Shown here piece after piece: positions 8,908 to 18,032 of a stretch of 64,000 nt of DNA. The notes under the pieces are model-generated. The model searched no databases. It saw only the letters and a program-made list of their open reading frames with translations, and had not been told where the DNA came from. The stretch comes from Pedobacter polaris. GTDB taxonomy: Bacteria > Bacteroidota > Bacteroidia > Sphingobacteriales > Sphingobacteriaceae. The position numbers were made by a program, and so were the translations under genes. The DNA lies in assembly GCF_005116505.1 (NCBI RefSeq), contig NZ_SWBR01000003.1, positions 544,104 to 608,103 on the forward strand. The letters run 5' to 3'. The stretch's first letter is position 1; each line of letters opens with the position of its first letter.

Positions 8908-10488
8908 TTGAAGAAAACGTTCCTTTTTGCCCTGCTATGTTTGTTTCTAAGTTCTTGTGGATGGTTTAAAGCTAAGCCAGAAATAGCTATCCTATTGACA
9001 AAGCATTTCGATAATAAGCTATATAATAAATTCGATACCGCATTTTACAATCCCATTTTCAGTAAAAAGTTGGACGAATTGGGTAGTTCGCTATCCAATC
9101 CGAAAACTACAAAGGCATTTTATTTAGCCCATCAAAATAATCCATTGCTAATTACTAAGTTTTATACCAATGGTGGATTGGATACTTTAAAAAACTACAT
9201 TGAAAGAAGTAAAGCTGATGGCTTTAAGCCCGAAACATTTAAGATTAATGAATTGAAGGAGCTTTTAGCAGTTTTAGATGCGAACAAGTTTAAAAACATT
9301 GATGAGGTTTATCCATTAATTGCTGAATTAGAAATTAAAACGGCAGATGCATTGTTAAGATATGTTAGTTTCATTAAATACGGTAGTATCAACCCGCGTA
9401 AAATATACAATCGATATTATATCCATGTGCTTCGTCCTGATAGTTTAAGAATGGATTCACTTTTAAATACTTCAGATATCGTGTCTTCTTTGAAAAATGC
9501 CCAACCCACAGCTAAAAGTTACGTAGATCTGAAAGCGATGTTGGCCTTTTATAGAGATAGTATTAAAAATGAAAATGATCAAGCGATTCAAATCATCAAA
9601 CTTAATATGGAGCGTTTACGTTGGAAACTGCCAATAAAAACTGATGAAGCTGTTATGGTTAATATTCCAGATTTCTCACTAACCTGGTTTAATAAAGAAG
9701 ATACACTAGCGCATATGAATGTTTGTGTTGGTGGAAAGAGGGAGTCGACATATCGAGAGAGAATGAAGCTTTTCTTAAAAACTGGAAATTTAGATGACAA
9801 GCCAAAAAATCACGAGACCCCTCAATTGGTGAGTGTTTTTAATTCAATACAAGTAAATCCAATATGGAATATTCCGGTAAGTATTGCACAAAGTGAAATT
9901 TATTGGATGGCCAGAAAAGATCCTTACTACTTGTCGAATAGTAATATTAAAGTTTATTACAGGGGCAAGCAAATTTATGAACCAGATACTATACGATGGA
10001 GTAGGTATTCGAGAGACAAATTACCGTTTACATTTAAGCAAGGCTCTGGAGAAGGAAATGCTTTAGGTAAATTCAAGTTTATATTTGATAATAGTTCTAG
10101 TATTTATTTACATGATACAAATAACAAGTATGGATTTAAATTGGCTAATAGAGCAATAAGCCATGGCTGTGTACGTATTCAAGATCCATTAAAGTTTGCA
10201 AGGTTAATGGTTAAAGACAAATACCAGTATGATCAATTGCGTATGGAGGTTAATTTGCCACCAGTTGATACGAATAAAAACAAGCAATACCAAAAAATAT
10301 TGGCTAGAAGATCAGATCCCAATAAGGCTTTTCAATTGAAACCTTCTTGGTTTTCGACCAGGAAAAATGTGGCGGTTGTAATTGGCTACTATACAGCTTG
10401 GGCAGAAAATGGAAAAGTACAATTTAGGCCTGATGTTTATGAGTATGATGCAATTCTTTGGGATGCCATCAAAAAATATATGCAATAA
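8908..10488 (+). CDS. L,D-transpeptidase (YkuD family) lipoprotein
   Basis: A predicted peptidoglycan cross-linking enzyme that forms 3-3 links or attaches ligands to meso-DAP. The start is TTG at 8908, the only reasonable start before a lipoprotein signal peptide (MKKTFLFALLCLFLSSC, lipobox LSSC). An N-terminal helical region (about 25-230) is followed by the catalytic YkuD domain. Its SHGCVRI motif carries the nucleophile cysteine near residue 421, with an upstream HDT segment. The layout resembles the long YcbB/LdtD type. A paralogue follows after 36 nt, so the two are probably co-transcribed. Confidence 0.9.
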   Translation: MKKTFLFALLCLFLSSCGWFKAKPEIAILLTKHFDNKLYNKFDTAFYNPIFSKKLDELGSSLSNPKTTKAFYLAHQNNPLLITKFYTNGGLDTLKNYIERSKADGFKPETFKINELKELLAVLDANKFKNIDEVYPLIAELEIKTADALLRYVSFIKYGSINPRKIYNRYYIHVLRPDSLRMDSLLNTSDIVSSLKNAQPTAKSYVDLKAMLAFYRDSIKNENDQAIQIIKLNMERLRWKLPIKTDEAVMVNIPDFSLTWFNKEDTLAHMNVCVGGKRESTYRERMKLFLKTGNLDDKPKNHETPQLVSVFNSIQVNPIWNIPVSIAQSEIYWMARKDPYYLSNSNIKVYYRGKQIYEPDTIRWSRYSRDKLPFTFKQGSGEGNALGKFKFIFDNSSSIYLHDTNNKYGFKLANRAISHGCVRIQDPLKFARLMVKDKYQYDQLRMEVNLPPVDTNKNKQYQKILARRSDPNKAFQLKPSWFSTRKNVAVVIGYYTAWAENGKVQFRPDVYEYDAILWDAIKKYMQ

Positions 10489-10524
10489 TTCAAACAAAAA
10501 AGGACTTAATTTGATTAAGTCTAT

Positions 10525-12060
10525 ATGATAATAAAAACCCATCCAAAATTTATAGCCCAAAAACTTTTTATACTTGGCGTATTGTTCTTATTTACCTTCC
10601 AATCGTGTAAAAAAAGTCATTCAGACATCGGTAAAATAGTTTTTAAAGAGACCAGAAATAAGATCTTTAAAGATATAGAAACCGAAACTTTTATTGAAAA
10701 ATTCAAAGAGACTTTTAACAAACAGGAGAGTAAATATAGAAACCCTAAATTCTTAAGAGCGCTTTACGAATCAACTGATTTTGAGCCTGTACTATTAATG
10801 AAAAATTTAACGGACGACAAACTTAAGGACGCAGTTGCCGTACTTAACAACTCTTCTGTTCATGGTTTAGATCCGTCAATATTTAAAACAAGTGAACTAA
10901 ACGACCTAATTGAAAAAACGTATAATAAAAAAGAAATTAAAACACTTGATGAAGCTTATCAAGTGTTAATTGATTTAGAGCTTTCTGCAGCCAATTCCCT
11001 TACAAATTATAGTAATGCTTTGCAATTTGGTATAATCAGTCCTAGAAAGATTTATGCGCAATATTATACAGCAACAAAACGACCTGATAGTGTTAGTTTT
11101 TTACAGGTTTTTCAAACAAAGGATATTAAGAGCTTTTTAGATAGTATTCAGCCTCAGGAGAAACAATATGTAGCCTTACAAAAAGCCCTGCAAGATAGAG
11201 TTACACTACCTGGTATAAGTCAGGAAGAAACAGAAAGAGTTTTAAAAGTAAACCTAGAGCGTTTAAGATGGAAGAATTTACCAACTGAAGATAAATACGT
11301 GTGGGTGAATATCCCTGATTTTAAGTTGGATGTAATGGAGAATGGAAAGTCGATCTTGAACATGAAAGTTTGTGTAGGAGAGGGTAGAAATAAAAATAAC
11401 TTAGATAATTTAGTGGAGTACGATGAGAATGACCTTAAAAAAGACAGGCCCTTTAATAGAGAAACACCTCAATTAAAAAGCATGATTCATAGTGTACAGG
11501 TAAATCCAGTTTGGAATATACCCGAAAGCATTGCAACTAATGAGATTTCAAAATTAGCAGCAAAAGATCCATACTATTTAGCAAATAATAACATTGATGT
11601 TTTTGAAAATGGACAAATAATCGAAGATCCAGAAACCATTGATTGGTCTGCTGGTGATGCTGGCAAAAAATATGCCTTTAAACAAAGGCCGGGGGATGAC
11701 AACTCTTTGGGTAAAATTAAGTTTTTATTTAATAATGAAAGTAGTGTTTATTTACATGATACCCCAGCTCAAGAGCCCTTTAAATATACAATGAGAGCGG
11801 TAAGCCATGGCTGTGTGCGTTTAGAAAAACCGCTTGAATTGGCAGAAGTCTTGTTTGGTCAAGGTGCTAAATATGATAAAATAAAGGCAGGCATGCAAAG
11901 TGCCGATCCAGTTGCTACAGATATTGGTTTACCAAAACAAGTTCCTGTGTATTTAACCTACTTTACATGTTGGGCAGATGAAAATGGTAAACTGCAATTT
12001 AGAAAAGATGTTTACGGGTTGGATATTGTATTATTCACTTACTTACAAAGGCTAGCATAA
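10525..12060 (+). CDS. L,D-transpeptidase (YkuD family) lipoprotein, second copy
   Basis: This 511-residue protein has the same architecture as its upstream neighbour. A lipoprotein signal (lipobox FQSC near residue 28) is followed by a helical region with SNALQFGIISPRKIYAQYY (compare GSINPRKIYNRYY upstream). The YkuD domain contains VSHGCVRL with the catalytic Cys near residue 430. The two proteins align over most of their length but are clearly diverged, so this is an old tandem duplication. It probably acts in the periplasm on peptidoglycan. Confidence 0.9.
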   Translation: MIIKTHPKFIAQKLFILGVLFLFTFQSCKKSHSDIGKIVFKETRNKIFKDIETETFIEKFKETFNKQESKYRNPKFLRALYESTDFEPVLLMKNLTDDKLKDAVAVLNNSSVHGLDPSIFKTSELNDLIEKTYNKKEIKTLDEAYQVLIDLELSAANSLTNYSNALQFGIISPRKIYAQYYTATKRPDSVSFLQVFQTKDIKSFLDSIQPQEKQYVALQKALQDRVTLPGISQEETERVLKVNLERLRWKNLPTEDKYVWVNIPDFKLDVMENGKSILNMKVCVGEGRNKNNLDNLVEYDENDLKKDRPFNRETPQLKSMIHSVQVNPVWNIPESIATNEISKLAAKDPYYLANNNIDVFENGQIIEDPETIDWSAGDAGKKYAFKQRPGDDNSLGKIKFLFNNESSVYLHDTPAQEPFKYTMRAVSHGCVRLEKPLELAEVLFGQGAKYDKIKAGMQSADPVATDIGLPKQVPVYLTYFTCWADENGKLQFRKDVYGLDIVLFTYLQRLA

Positions 12061-12063
12061 AAC

Positions 12064-12110
12064 TATAGGCACATAGAAAACAATACGCTTGTTAAATCTA
12101 TGTGCCTATA
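12064..12110. terminator. Bidirectional palindrome between convergent transpeptidase genes
   Basis: TATAGGCACATAGA (12064-12077) and TCTATGTGCCTATA (12097-12110) are perfect 14-bp inverted arms around a 19-base loop. It lies 3 nt after the plus-strand stop and about 38 nt before the end of the converging minus-strand gene, so a terminator role is plausible. The same sequence family occurs at 6362-6432, so it is also a dispersed repeat. Confidence 0.65.
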
Positions 12111-12147
12111 TGATTAATTTATTTTACAGACGCTGCTAATTAATATA

Positions 12148-12921
12148 CTAGTCCATTAAATGTGTTGCTGCTGTATCTAAAGCAAAATTTGCAGCTAATG
12201 TTTCATCTAAATATTTAGACGAGTAGTTGCCGACGCTTTTATTGATGAATAATACTGTTTTATCGCCAATGGTATTAATTACTTCATCTGCTACTTCTGG
12301 AGCAACTGCAGGGCAACCCTGACTTCTACCCAATCTACCCAGCGCATTAATTGTACCAGCGCTAACATAAGGGGCACCATGAACAACAATAGAACGGCTT
12401 CTAGCATTGTCATTAAAGCCTAAATCCATTCCGTCTAGTTTAAGCGATCTGCCGTGCATGCCTCTGTAAACTTCTCCAGTTACATAAAAACCTAAACTAC
12501 TGGTGAAAGAATCGTTTTTATTTGAAAAATTAATGGCGTCATCATTACCGCTTTTTTGTCCGTGGGCAACCCAAGTATTTAGTAAGATTGCTTTTTTATC
12601 CAAATCGATAATATATAATCTCTTTTTAGTACTTAACTGATCAAAGTCAGCAATAGTTAAAACTGACTTATTTGAAAGTTGGCCAGATTTTTTTAAATTA
12701 TAAAAACCAGTAACTGCTTTTTCGAACACAGAAAAGCTCAATCCCGCTTCTTTTAAATGGGCAGTAGCATACAACGCATTTATATGGTTAATATAAATAC
12801 TGTCCGTTGAAATGACAGTTGTAGTGGGGTTTATGTTTTTGTTTGTTGATTTAAAACTAGTAATAGTTAAACAAAAAGCAATGGATAGTAATCCAGTTAT
12901 TCCTAAAATGTATTTTCTCAT
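12148..12921 (-). CDS. Murein L,D-transpeptidase catalytic domain protein (YkuD_2 type)
   Basis: The 257-residue protein starts with an uncleaved or cleavable signal segment (MRKYILGITGLLSIAFCLTI). A domain of the YkuD_2 family follows. Recognisable are KLDGMDLGFNDNARSRSIVVHGA and the catalytic LGRSQGCPAV motif with Cys203. This is a different transpeptidase family from the two convergent neighbours, although the fold is shared. It is predicted to be exported. Together the three genes make a cell-wall remodelling cluster. The precise substrate is unknown. Confidence 0.87.
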   Translation of the reverse strand: MRKYILGITGLLSIAFCLTITSFKSTNKNINPTTTVISTDSIYINHINALYATAHLKEAGLSFSVFEKAVTGFYNLKKSGQLSNKSVLTIADFDQLSTKKRLYIIDLDKKAILLNTWVAHGQKSGNDDAINFSNKNDSFTSSLGFYVTGEVYRGMHGRSLKLDGMDLGFNDNARSRSIVVHGAPYVSAGTINALGRLGRSQGCPAVAPEVADEVINTIGDKTVLFINKSVGNYSSKYLDETLAANFALDTAATHLMD

Positions 12922-13011
12922 AGTTTTTTCGGTATCTCGTTCACAATAATCTTATAGTATGAGTTCTTGTATAGGCTTAATAGTTATGGTTAAAAATATT
13001 AATTATTAGTA

Positions 13012-13019
13012 CAAATATA
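13012..13019 (-). promoter_or_regulatory. Putative -7 box for the YkuD_2 gene
   Basis: TATATTTG on the minus strand matches TAnnTTTG exactly and would give an untranslated leader of about 85 nt. I see no clear TTTG box at the right distance upstream, so confidence is moderate. Confidence 0.45.
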
Positions 13020-13291
13020 CTCAATAGTTGTAAACTTTCTGCTTTATTAGGTGTTTGATTACCTTTCCATGACTTTATTAATTAGTTGAAAATAAGTCTT
13101 TTATGTTTTAGAAGAGCTGTTTATTCTTAAAAGGAGTATACTCCAATAGAGATTAAATTTTAATTATTAATTAATCGGCCTGCGTATTTTTGATTTTCTA
13201 CTAAACTTTAATTAAAGGTTGAAGTGGCACTAGAAAAAGAGTTAATCCAGTAAGTTTTCAATTACCAATTCGCTAAATACCATTATTTTTC

Positions 13292-13299
13292 TATCTTTG
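13292..13299 (+). promoter_or_regulatory. Putative -7 box directly before the BatA-like gene
   Basis: TATCTTTG matches TAnnTTTG and ends 7 bases before the ATG at 13307. A start at the usual distance would fall on or next to the ATG, giving a leaderless or nearly leaderless mRNA. No clear -33 box is visible. Confidence 0.5.
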
Positions 13300-13306
13300 A
13301 TTTTTA

Positions 13307-15367
13307 ATGAATTTCCTTTACCCGGGCTTTCTTTTTGCACTTTTCGCGGTCGTGATCCCGATCATTATCCATTTATTCAATTTTCGGAAATTTAAAAAGG
13401 TTTATTTCAGTAATGTTGCCTTTTTAAAGGAGATTAAAGAGCAAACTTCATCTCAAGAAAAACTTAAAAACATACTCATTTTACTTAGTCGAATTTTAGC
13501 CATATTATTCTTAGTACTGGCTTTTGCTCGTCCTTTTTTGCCATTAGGAGGTAAGATAGATCAAAACAAAGGGAATGTTGTTAGTATTTATATTGATAAC
13601 TCTTACAGTATGGAAGCTGTAAATAAGGAAGGGAATTTATTAGATGAAGCCAAACGCAAAGCAAAGGAAGTTGTTAAAGCTTTTCAGATAAACGATAGGT
13701 TCCAGTTGCTAACCAATGATTTTGAAGGAAAGCATCAACGATTGTTAAATGCTGATGAATTTATACAAGCAGTTGATGAAGTTAAAATTTCCTCAGCTAG
13801 TAGAAAATTACAACAGGTAATTAACCGGCAGCAAAGTGTATTTAATGGTACAAGCAATCGCTTTGTTTACGTAATTTCTGATTTTCAAAAAGGATTTGCC
13901 GGAGAGGAGTTAATTAAAACCGATGCAAATACAAACGTTTCCCTTGTAAAATTAAATGCAAATGATTTACCCAATGTAGCTGTAGATAGTATTTGGTTGT
14001 TGTCACCCGTACATCAGGCTAATGCAACAGAGAAATTAGTTATACAATTGCGTAATTATGGAGATGAAGATGCAAAAAACATTTCAGTAAAATTAAATAT
14101 CAATAAGCAGCAAAAAGCAATTAGCAGTTTAAATATTTTAGCAGGTAAAACAGCTGCCGACACACTTTCTTATAGTGGATTAGGTTTAGGCTGGCAAAAA
14201 GGAGTAGTGAGCATTAAAGATTTCCCTTTAACTTTTGATGATGAACTGAACTTTAGTTTCAAAGTTAGCGCAGAACAAAAGGTGTTAAGCATTAATGGGC
14301 AACAAGGAGGAAGGTACATCAAAGCTTTATTTGGTGCAGATGCCTATTTTAAATTAACAGAAATGCCAGAGGCTAACATTAATTATGCTGCCCTGCAAAA
14401 TAATAGCTTAGTCGTTTTAAATAGTTTGAATAGCCCTTCTAGTGGGTTAGCTCAAGAACTGAAATCATATATATCAAATGGAGGTTCTGTAGTTGTTTTT
14501 CCAGATCTGGATGCAGATAAGCAAGTTTATTCTACTTTTTTAGGGACATTAAATCTTCCTGCTTTAGCTAGTTTAAATACAACACCTACTAAGGTTAGCA
14601 GCATAGAGCTTAAACATCCATTATTTAAAGACGTATTCGAAACCCTGCCTCAAAATTTAGATTTGCCTCAAGTTAGTCGTTACTTTGAGTTTGTAGAAAG
14701 TAATAACAGTAATAAAGAAAACCTACTTCAATTGCCAGCAAATAAACTGTTTTTTGCAAGGTATACTATGGGCAACGGACAAGTTTATTTGTCGGCTACA
14801 AATCTAGAAAACAAAGACAGCAACTTTGCAAAACATCCGGTGTTTGTGCCTTTAATGTATAAAATTGCCTTTGCAAGTGCAAAAGAGAAACCAATTTATT
14901 ATACAGCAATGAAGGATAATATATTGGAAAGTGAAAAAATCAACTTAGGAAATAACCAATCTTTAAAGCTAGTAGCAGATAATTTTGAAGTTATTCCAGA
15001 AATTCGTCAAAGCAATGGAAAAACGTTGTTATATATTGCCGACCAAGTTAAAAGGGCTGGTTTTTATGATGTTAAAAAAGGCGATTCACTCTTAGCGATT
15101 GCGGCTTTTAATGACAATAGAATAGAATCTGATATGCATTATACCACCCAATCAGAGTTGAAAAAAATATTTGGTAAGCAGCAGGTTGCATTTTTAGACC
15201 CAAAATCTGATAGTATAGCCTCTGCCGTTTCCGCAAAAAATAATGGAACAGAGTTATGGAAACTTTGCCTAATTTTGGCATTAGTTTTTATAGCGGTTGA
15301 AATATTATTGGTCCGATTTTATCATATCCAAAACCGAGCTGGCGAGCTCATTGATACTAAAAAATAA
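13307..15367 (+). CDS. BatA-domain membrane protein with von Willebrand A-like region
   Basis: The first 80 residues are the aerotolerance-regulator N-terminal (BatA) domain, with two membrane segments: FLFALFAVVIPIIIHLFNF and ILILLSRILAILFLVLAFA. A vWA-like domain follows, with a degenerate MIDAS motif (DNSYSM). Then comes a long beta-rich periplasmic part and a C-terminal membrane helix near 650-675. It is conserved in Bacteroidota as a single long protein, usually next to the dihydroorotase-like gene as here. The biological role is unknown. It lies 29 nt upstream of the next gene, so an operon is likely. Confidence 0.85.
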   Translation: MNFLYPGFLFALFAVVIPIIIHLFNFRKFKKVYFSNVAFLKEIKEQTSSQEKLKNILILLSRILAILFLVLAFARPFLPLGGKIDQNKGNVVSIYIDNSYSMEAVNKEGNLLDEAKRKAKEVVKAFQINDRFQLLTNDFEGKHQRLLNADEFIQAVDEVKISSASRKLQQVINRQQSVFNGTSNRFVYVISDFQKGFAGEELIKTDANTNVSLVKLNANDLPNVAVDSIWLLSPVHQANATEKLVIQLRNYGDEDAKNISVKLNINKQQKAISSLNILAGKTAADTLSYSGLGLGWQKGVVSIKDFPLTFDDELNFSFKVSAEQKVLSINGQQGGRYIKALFGADAYFKLTEMPEANINYAALQNNSLVVLNSLNSPSSGLAQELKSYISNGGSVVVFPDLDADKQVYSTFLGTLNLPALASLNTTPTKVSSIELKHPLFKDVFETLPQNLDLPQVSRYFEFVESNNSNKENLLQLPANKLFFARYTMGNGQVYLSATNLENKDSNFAKHPVFVPLMYKIAFASAKEKPIYYTAMKDNILESEKINLGNNQSLKLVADNFEVIPEIRQSNGKTLLYIADQVKRAGFYDVKKGDSLLAIAAFNDNRIESDMHYTTQSELKKIFGKQQVAFLDPKSDSIASAVSAKNNGTELWKLCLILALVFIAVEILLVRFYHIQNRAGELIDTKK

Positions 15368-15396
15368 CATATGCTAATCAATAAACATACAAATTC

Positions 15397-16662
15397 ATGA
15401 ACCTCTTAGTAAAGGGAATTACAATTGCAGATCCTAATAGCGAGTTTAATCAAAAAACTTGGGATGTAAGAATTGAACAAGGAAAAATTACTGCCATTGA
15501 AAAAAGCTTGTCGCCAGCAAAAAGCGAGGAAGTATATGAAGCAAATGGCGCTATACTTTCTCCTGGTTTTTTTGATTTAAACTGCATGATCGGCGATCCA
15601 GGTTTAGAAACAAAAGAAGATATCCAAACAGGAACTGCGGCTGCAAAAGCAGGAGGATTTACTGGTTTGGCAGTTTTACCTACTACTAAACCTGTTGTAC
15701 AATCCAAAGGTGAAGTAGAATACATTCTCAATAGGGCAAAGAATAACCTTGTTGATGTCTTTCCAATTGGTGCAATAAGTCATGATTTAGAAGGAAAAGA
15801 ATTAGCAGAGCTTTTTGATATGAAAAATGCTGGCGCAGTTGCTTTTTCTGATGGGAGCAAAGCGATACAGGATGATGGTTTCGTTAGTAGAGCTTTACAA
15901 TATTGTTTAGGTTTTGGTGGCTTGTTAATGCTTTATCCAGAAAATAAATCTATCGCAGGCAAAGCTCAAATTAATGAAAGCAAGAATAATGTTTTATTAG
16001 GAATGAAGGGTATTCCGGCATTAGCCGAAGAAATGCAGATTTCTAGAGATATATTTTTAGCAACTTATCATGATGCACCAATTCACATCAGTAATATATC
16101 TACTGCAGGGGCTGTAGCTTTAATTAAAAAAGCAAAAAGAGATGGTGTTAAAATAACTTGCGACGTTGCCGCTCATCAATTGGTGTTTACAGAAGAACTT
16201 TTAAATGATTTTGATAGCAACTATAAAGTTAAACCTCCATTACGTAGCAAAGCTGATAACAAAGCTTTAATTGCTGGTTTAAAAGATGGTACCATTGATG
16301 CGGTTTCTTCACAGCATCGTCCACATGAAATTGAGTTTAAGGATGTAGAGTTCGAAATTGCATCTTATGGAATTATAGCTTTGCAAACCGTTTTACCATT
16401 GTTGTTGCAAGCTGGATTAGATGCCAATTTGATAGCAGAAAAATTAGCTATAAATCCTAGAAAGATATTAAACTTGCCGACTTCTACCATCAAAAAGGGA
16501 GAAATAGCAAACTTTGTGATTTATAATCCTGCTAAGAAATGGGAATATAATGTGAGTAATAATGCCTCAAAATCTAAAAATTCACCTTTGTTAGGTAAAA
16601 CCTTAACAGGGAAAGTCGAATTAGTGTATAACAATAATCAATTTCAGAAATATGAACAGTAG
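15397..16662 (+). CDS. Dihydroorotase-like protein lacking metal ligands (PyrC/PyrX type)
   Basis: The 421 residues have the cyclic amidohydrolase fold of type I dihydroorotase (SPGFFDL, EDIQTGTAAAKAGGFT, NPRKIL). Key catalytic positions are changed. The metal-binding HxHxR after the first strand is NCMIG. The ligand in the DxxAPH region is lost (AVSSQHRPHE instead of a TDHAPH-like motif). Activity as a dihydroorotase is therefore unlikely. Inactive homologues in other bacteria serve as structural partners of aspartate transcarbamoylase, and such a role is possible here. It overlaps the next gene by 11 nt. Confidence 0.85.
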   Translation: MNLLVKGITIADPNSEFNQKTWDVRIEQGKITAIEKSLSPAKSEEVYEANGAILSPGFFDLNCMIGDPGLETKEDIQTGTAAAKAGGFTGLAVLPTTKPVVQSKGEVEYILNRAKNNLVDVFPIGAISHDLEGKELAELFDMKNAGAVAFSDGSKAIQDDGFVSRALQYCLGFGGLLMLYPENKSIAGKAQINESKNNVLLGMKGIPALAEEMQISRDIFLATYHDAPIHISNISTAGAVALIKKAKRDGVKITCDVAAHQLVFTEELLNDFDSNYKVKPPLRSKADNKALIAGLKDGTIDAVSSQHRPHEIEFKDVEFEIASYGIIALQTVLPLLLQAGLDANLIAEKLAINPRKILNLPTSTIKKGEIANFVIYNPAKKWEYNVSNNASKSKNSPLLGKTLTGKVELVYNNNQFQKYEQ

Positions 16663-17326
16663 TGTAGAACAAGCGCTGGTAGCGGCATTAGACCAATATG
16701 CAGCAGCTAATAATATAGATTCAATTGCTATTGAGCAAAGATTGGTTGAAGTTTTTGGCAAAGACATGAATTTTTTAGAGAAAGTTGCAGAGTTTGATGA
16801 AGTTTTTGATGAACACCCAAAGTTTGATGAACTAAGAGAAGTTTTCTTTGATTTGTTAATGATTAATTTCTTTACAAGCGATGTAAATAAACTGGAAGAA
16901 GATTATTTAGAATCTAAAGAATGGGAAAATATTGAAGAAGAGACGATTGATCGTGGAACTGAATTATTGAATTTGTTATTATACATTAATGAATGCCATG
17001 ATGAAGAAATTAAACCAGGCTTAGAAGATTTCTTAAAAGAGTTTTTATTGGTTGAGGAAGATGAATTTCAAGATGAATTTCATATCTATGAAGATCTAAT
17101 TAGCAATCAACAATTGGCCGAAAGTAGTGTTGAAGATATTTGTAGCAACGCTGATTTGTTAGATTTAAGTGAAGAAATGGAAGAGCTTTTTGTGCCTTTC
17201 ATGACTTTCTTCTTGCAGCCAAATACAAATGAGGCCACACAACAAGAATTGATTAAATTTAGTAACAACAAAAGTTTTGATGTTGCAGTATATACTTTAA
17301 TTACTAATTTTAATAAAAATAGATAA
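16652..17326 (+). CDS. Conserved acidic protein of unknown function
   Basis: The 224-residue protein is very acidic, with long runs rich in Glu and Asp (for example FDEVFDEHPKFDELREVFFD and LVEEDEFQDEFHIYED). It is predicted to be helical, and it has no signal peptide or membrane segment. The start overlaps the dihydroorotase-like gene by 11 nt, which implies translational coupling and perhaps a shared function. I do not recognise a domain. A soluble cytoplasmic protein is expected. Confidence 0.75.
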   Translation: MNSSVEQALVAALDQYAAANNIDSIAIEQRLVEVFGKDMNFLEKVAEFDEVFDEHPKFDELREVFFDLLMINFFTSDVNKLEEDYLESKEWENIEEETIDRGTELLNLLLYINECHDEEIKPGLEDFLKEFLLVEEDEFQDEFHIYEDLISNQQLAESSVEDICSNADLLDLSEEMEELFVPFMTFFLQPNTNEATQQELIKFSNNKSFDVAVYTLITNFNKNR

Positions 17327-17343
17327 ACCTAAAACCAAACAAA

Positions 17344-17898
17344 ATGGAACAACAATTATTACAAGAACAGAAAAAACCTAATGCATTAGCATTTCAGGTA
17401 GCTATCAGCTTTGCTATTTACATTTTGATTCTTACAGTTGTGATGAGAATATTAAAAATTGATCCTCAGGCAATAAATGTACCCGTTTATCAAACAGTTT
17501 TATCAGTTTTACTAGCTTGGGGTACTTTTATTTTTGCTATTTATTATGCCCAAAATAAACACAAGCAAGATTTGGGAGGTTTTATTACTTATGGAAGAGC
17601 ATTTTCTACAGGTTTTAAAGTAGCTGCTTATGCTGGTTTATTCATAGGTATTCTAATGTTTATTTATTATCAATTTATTGATCCAGCTGCAATTACACAA
17701 ATTATGGACAATGCAATTGCTAAAGCAGAGGGTGATGAAAATAAAATAAAAGGCATAGAAATGATGTCTAAATACATGATTGTTTTTACTGTTTTTGGTG
17801 CTGCAATTATGTATGCCCTTGTCGGATTGGTAATCAGTTTAATTACTGCTGCAATTATTAAAAAAGATCGTCCAGTGCATTTTAATGATGCACAATAA
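17344..17898 (+). CDS. DUF4199 family membrane protein
   Basis: The 184-residue protein has four predicted membrane helices: about residues 18-40, 52-68, 95-112 and 144-170. The layout, with a soluble loop containing DPAAITQIMDNAIAKAEG, fits DUF4199, a family common in Bacteroidota and often encoded next to GT2 glycosyltransferases, as here. No function is established. It follows the acidic protein by 17 nt and is probably in the same operon. Confidence 0.8.
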   Translation: MEQQLLQEQKKPNALAFQVAISFAIYILILTVVMRILKIDPQAINVPVYQTVLSVLLAWGTFIFAIYYAQNKHKQDLGGFITYGRAFSTGFKVAAYAGLFIGILMFIYYQFIDPAAITQIMDNAIAKAEGDENKIKGIEMMSKYMIVFTVFGAAIMYALVGLVISLITAAIIKKDRPVHFNDAQ

Positions 17899-18032
17899 AA
17901 CTCAATAACATAAGTTTATGAACGTGCAGGTTTTATCAATTTATTTGATGAAATTTGCACGTTGTTTTTTAAGCGTATTTTGTTCAGACTGTAAGTCTTG
18001 ATACTTGATACTAAATACTCTATACTCAATAA

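Larger units (their letters stand above)
12922..13306. other. Divergent intergenic region
   Basis: This A/T-rich stretch of 385 bases separates two divergent genes. I see no open frame worth reporting. It contains one TAnnTTTG box on each strand (listed separately) and no strong hairpin. Confidence 0.6.
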
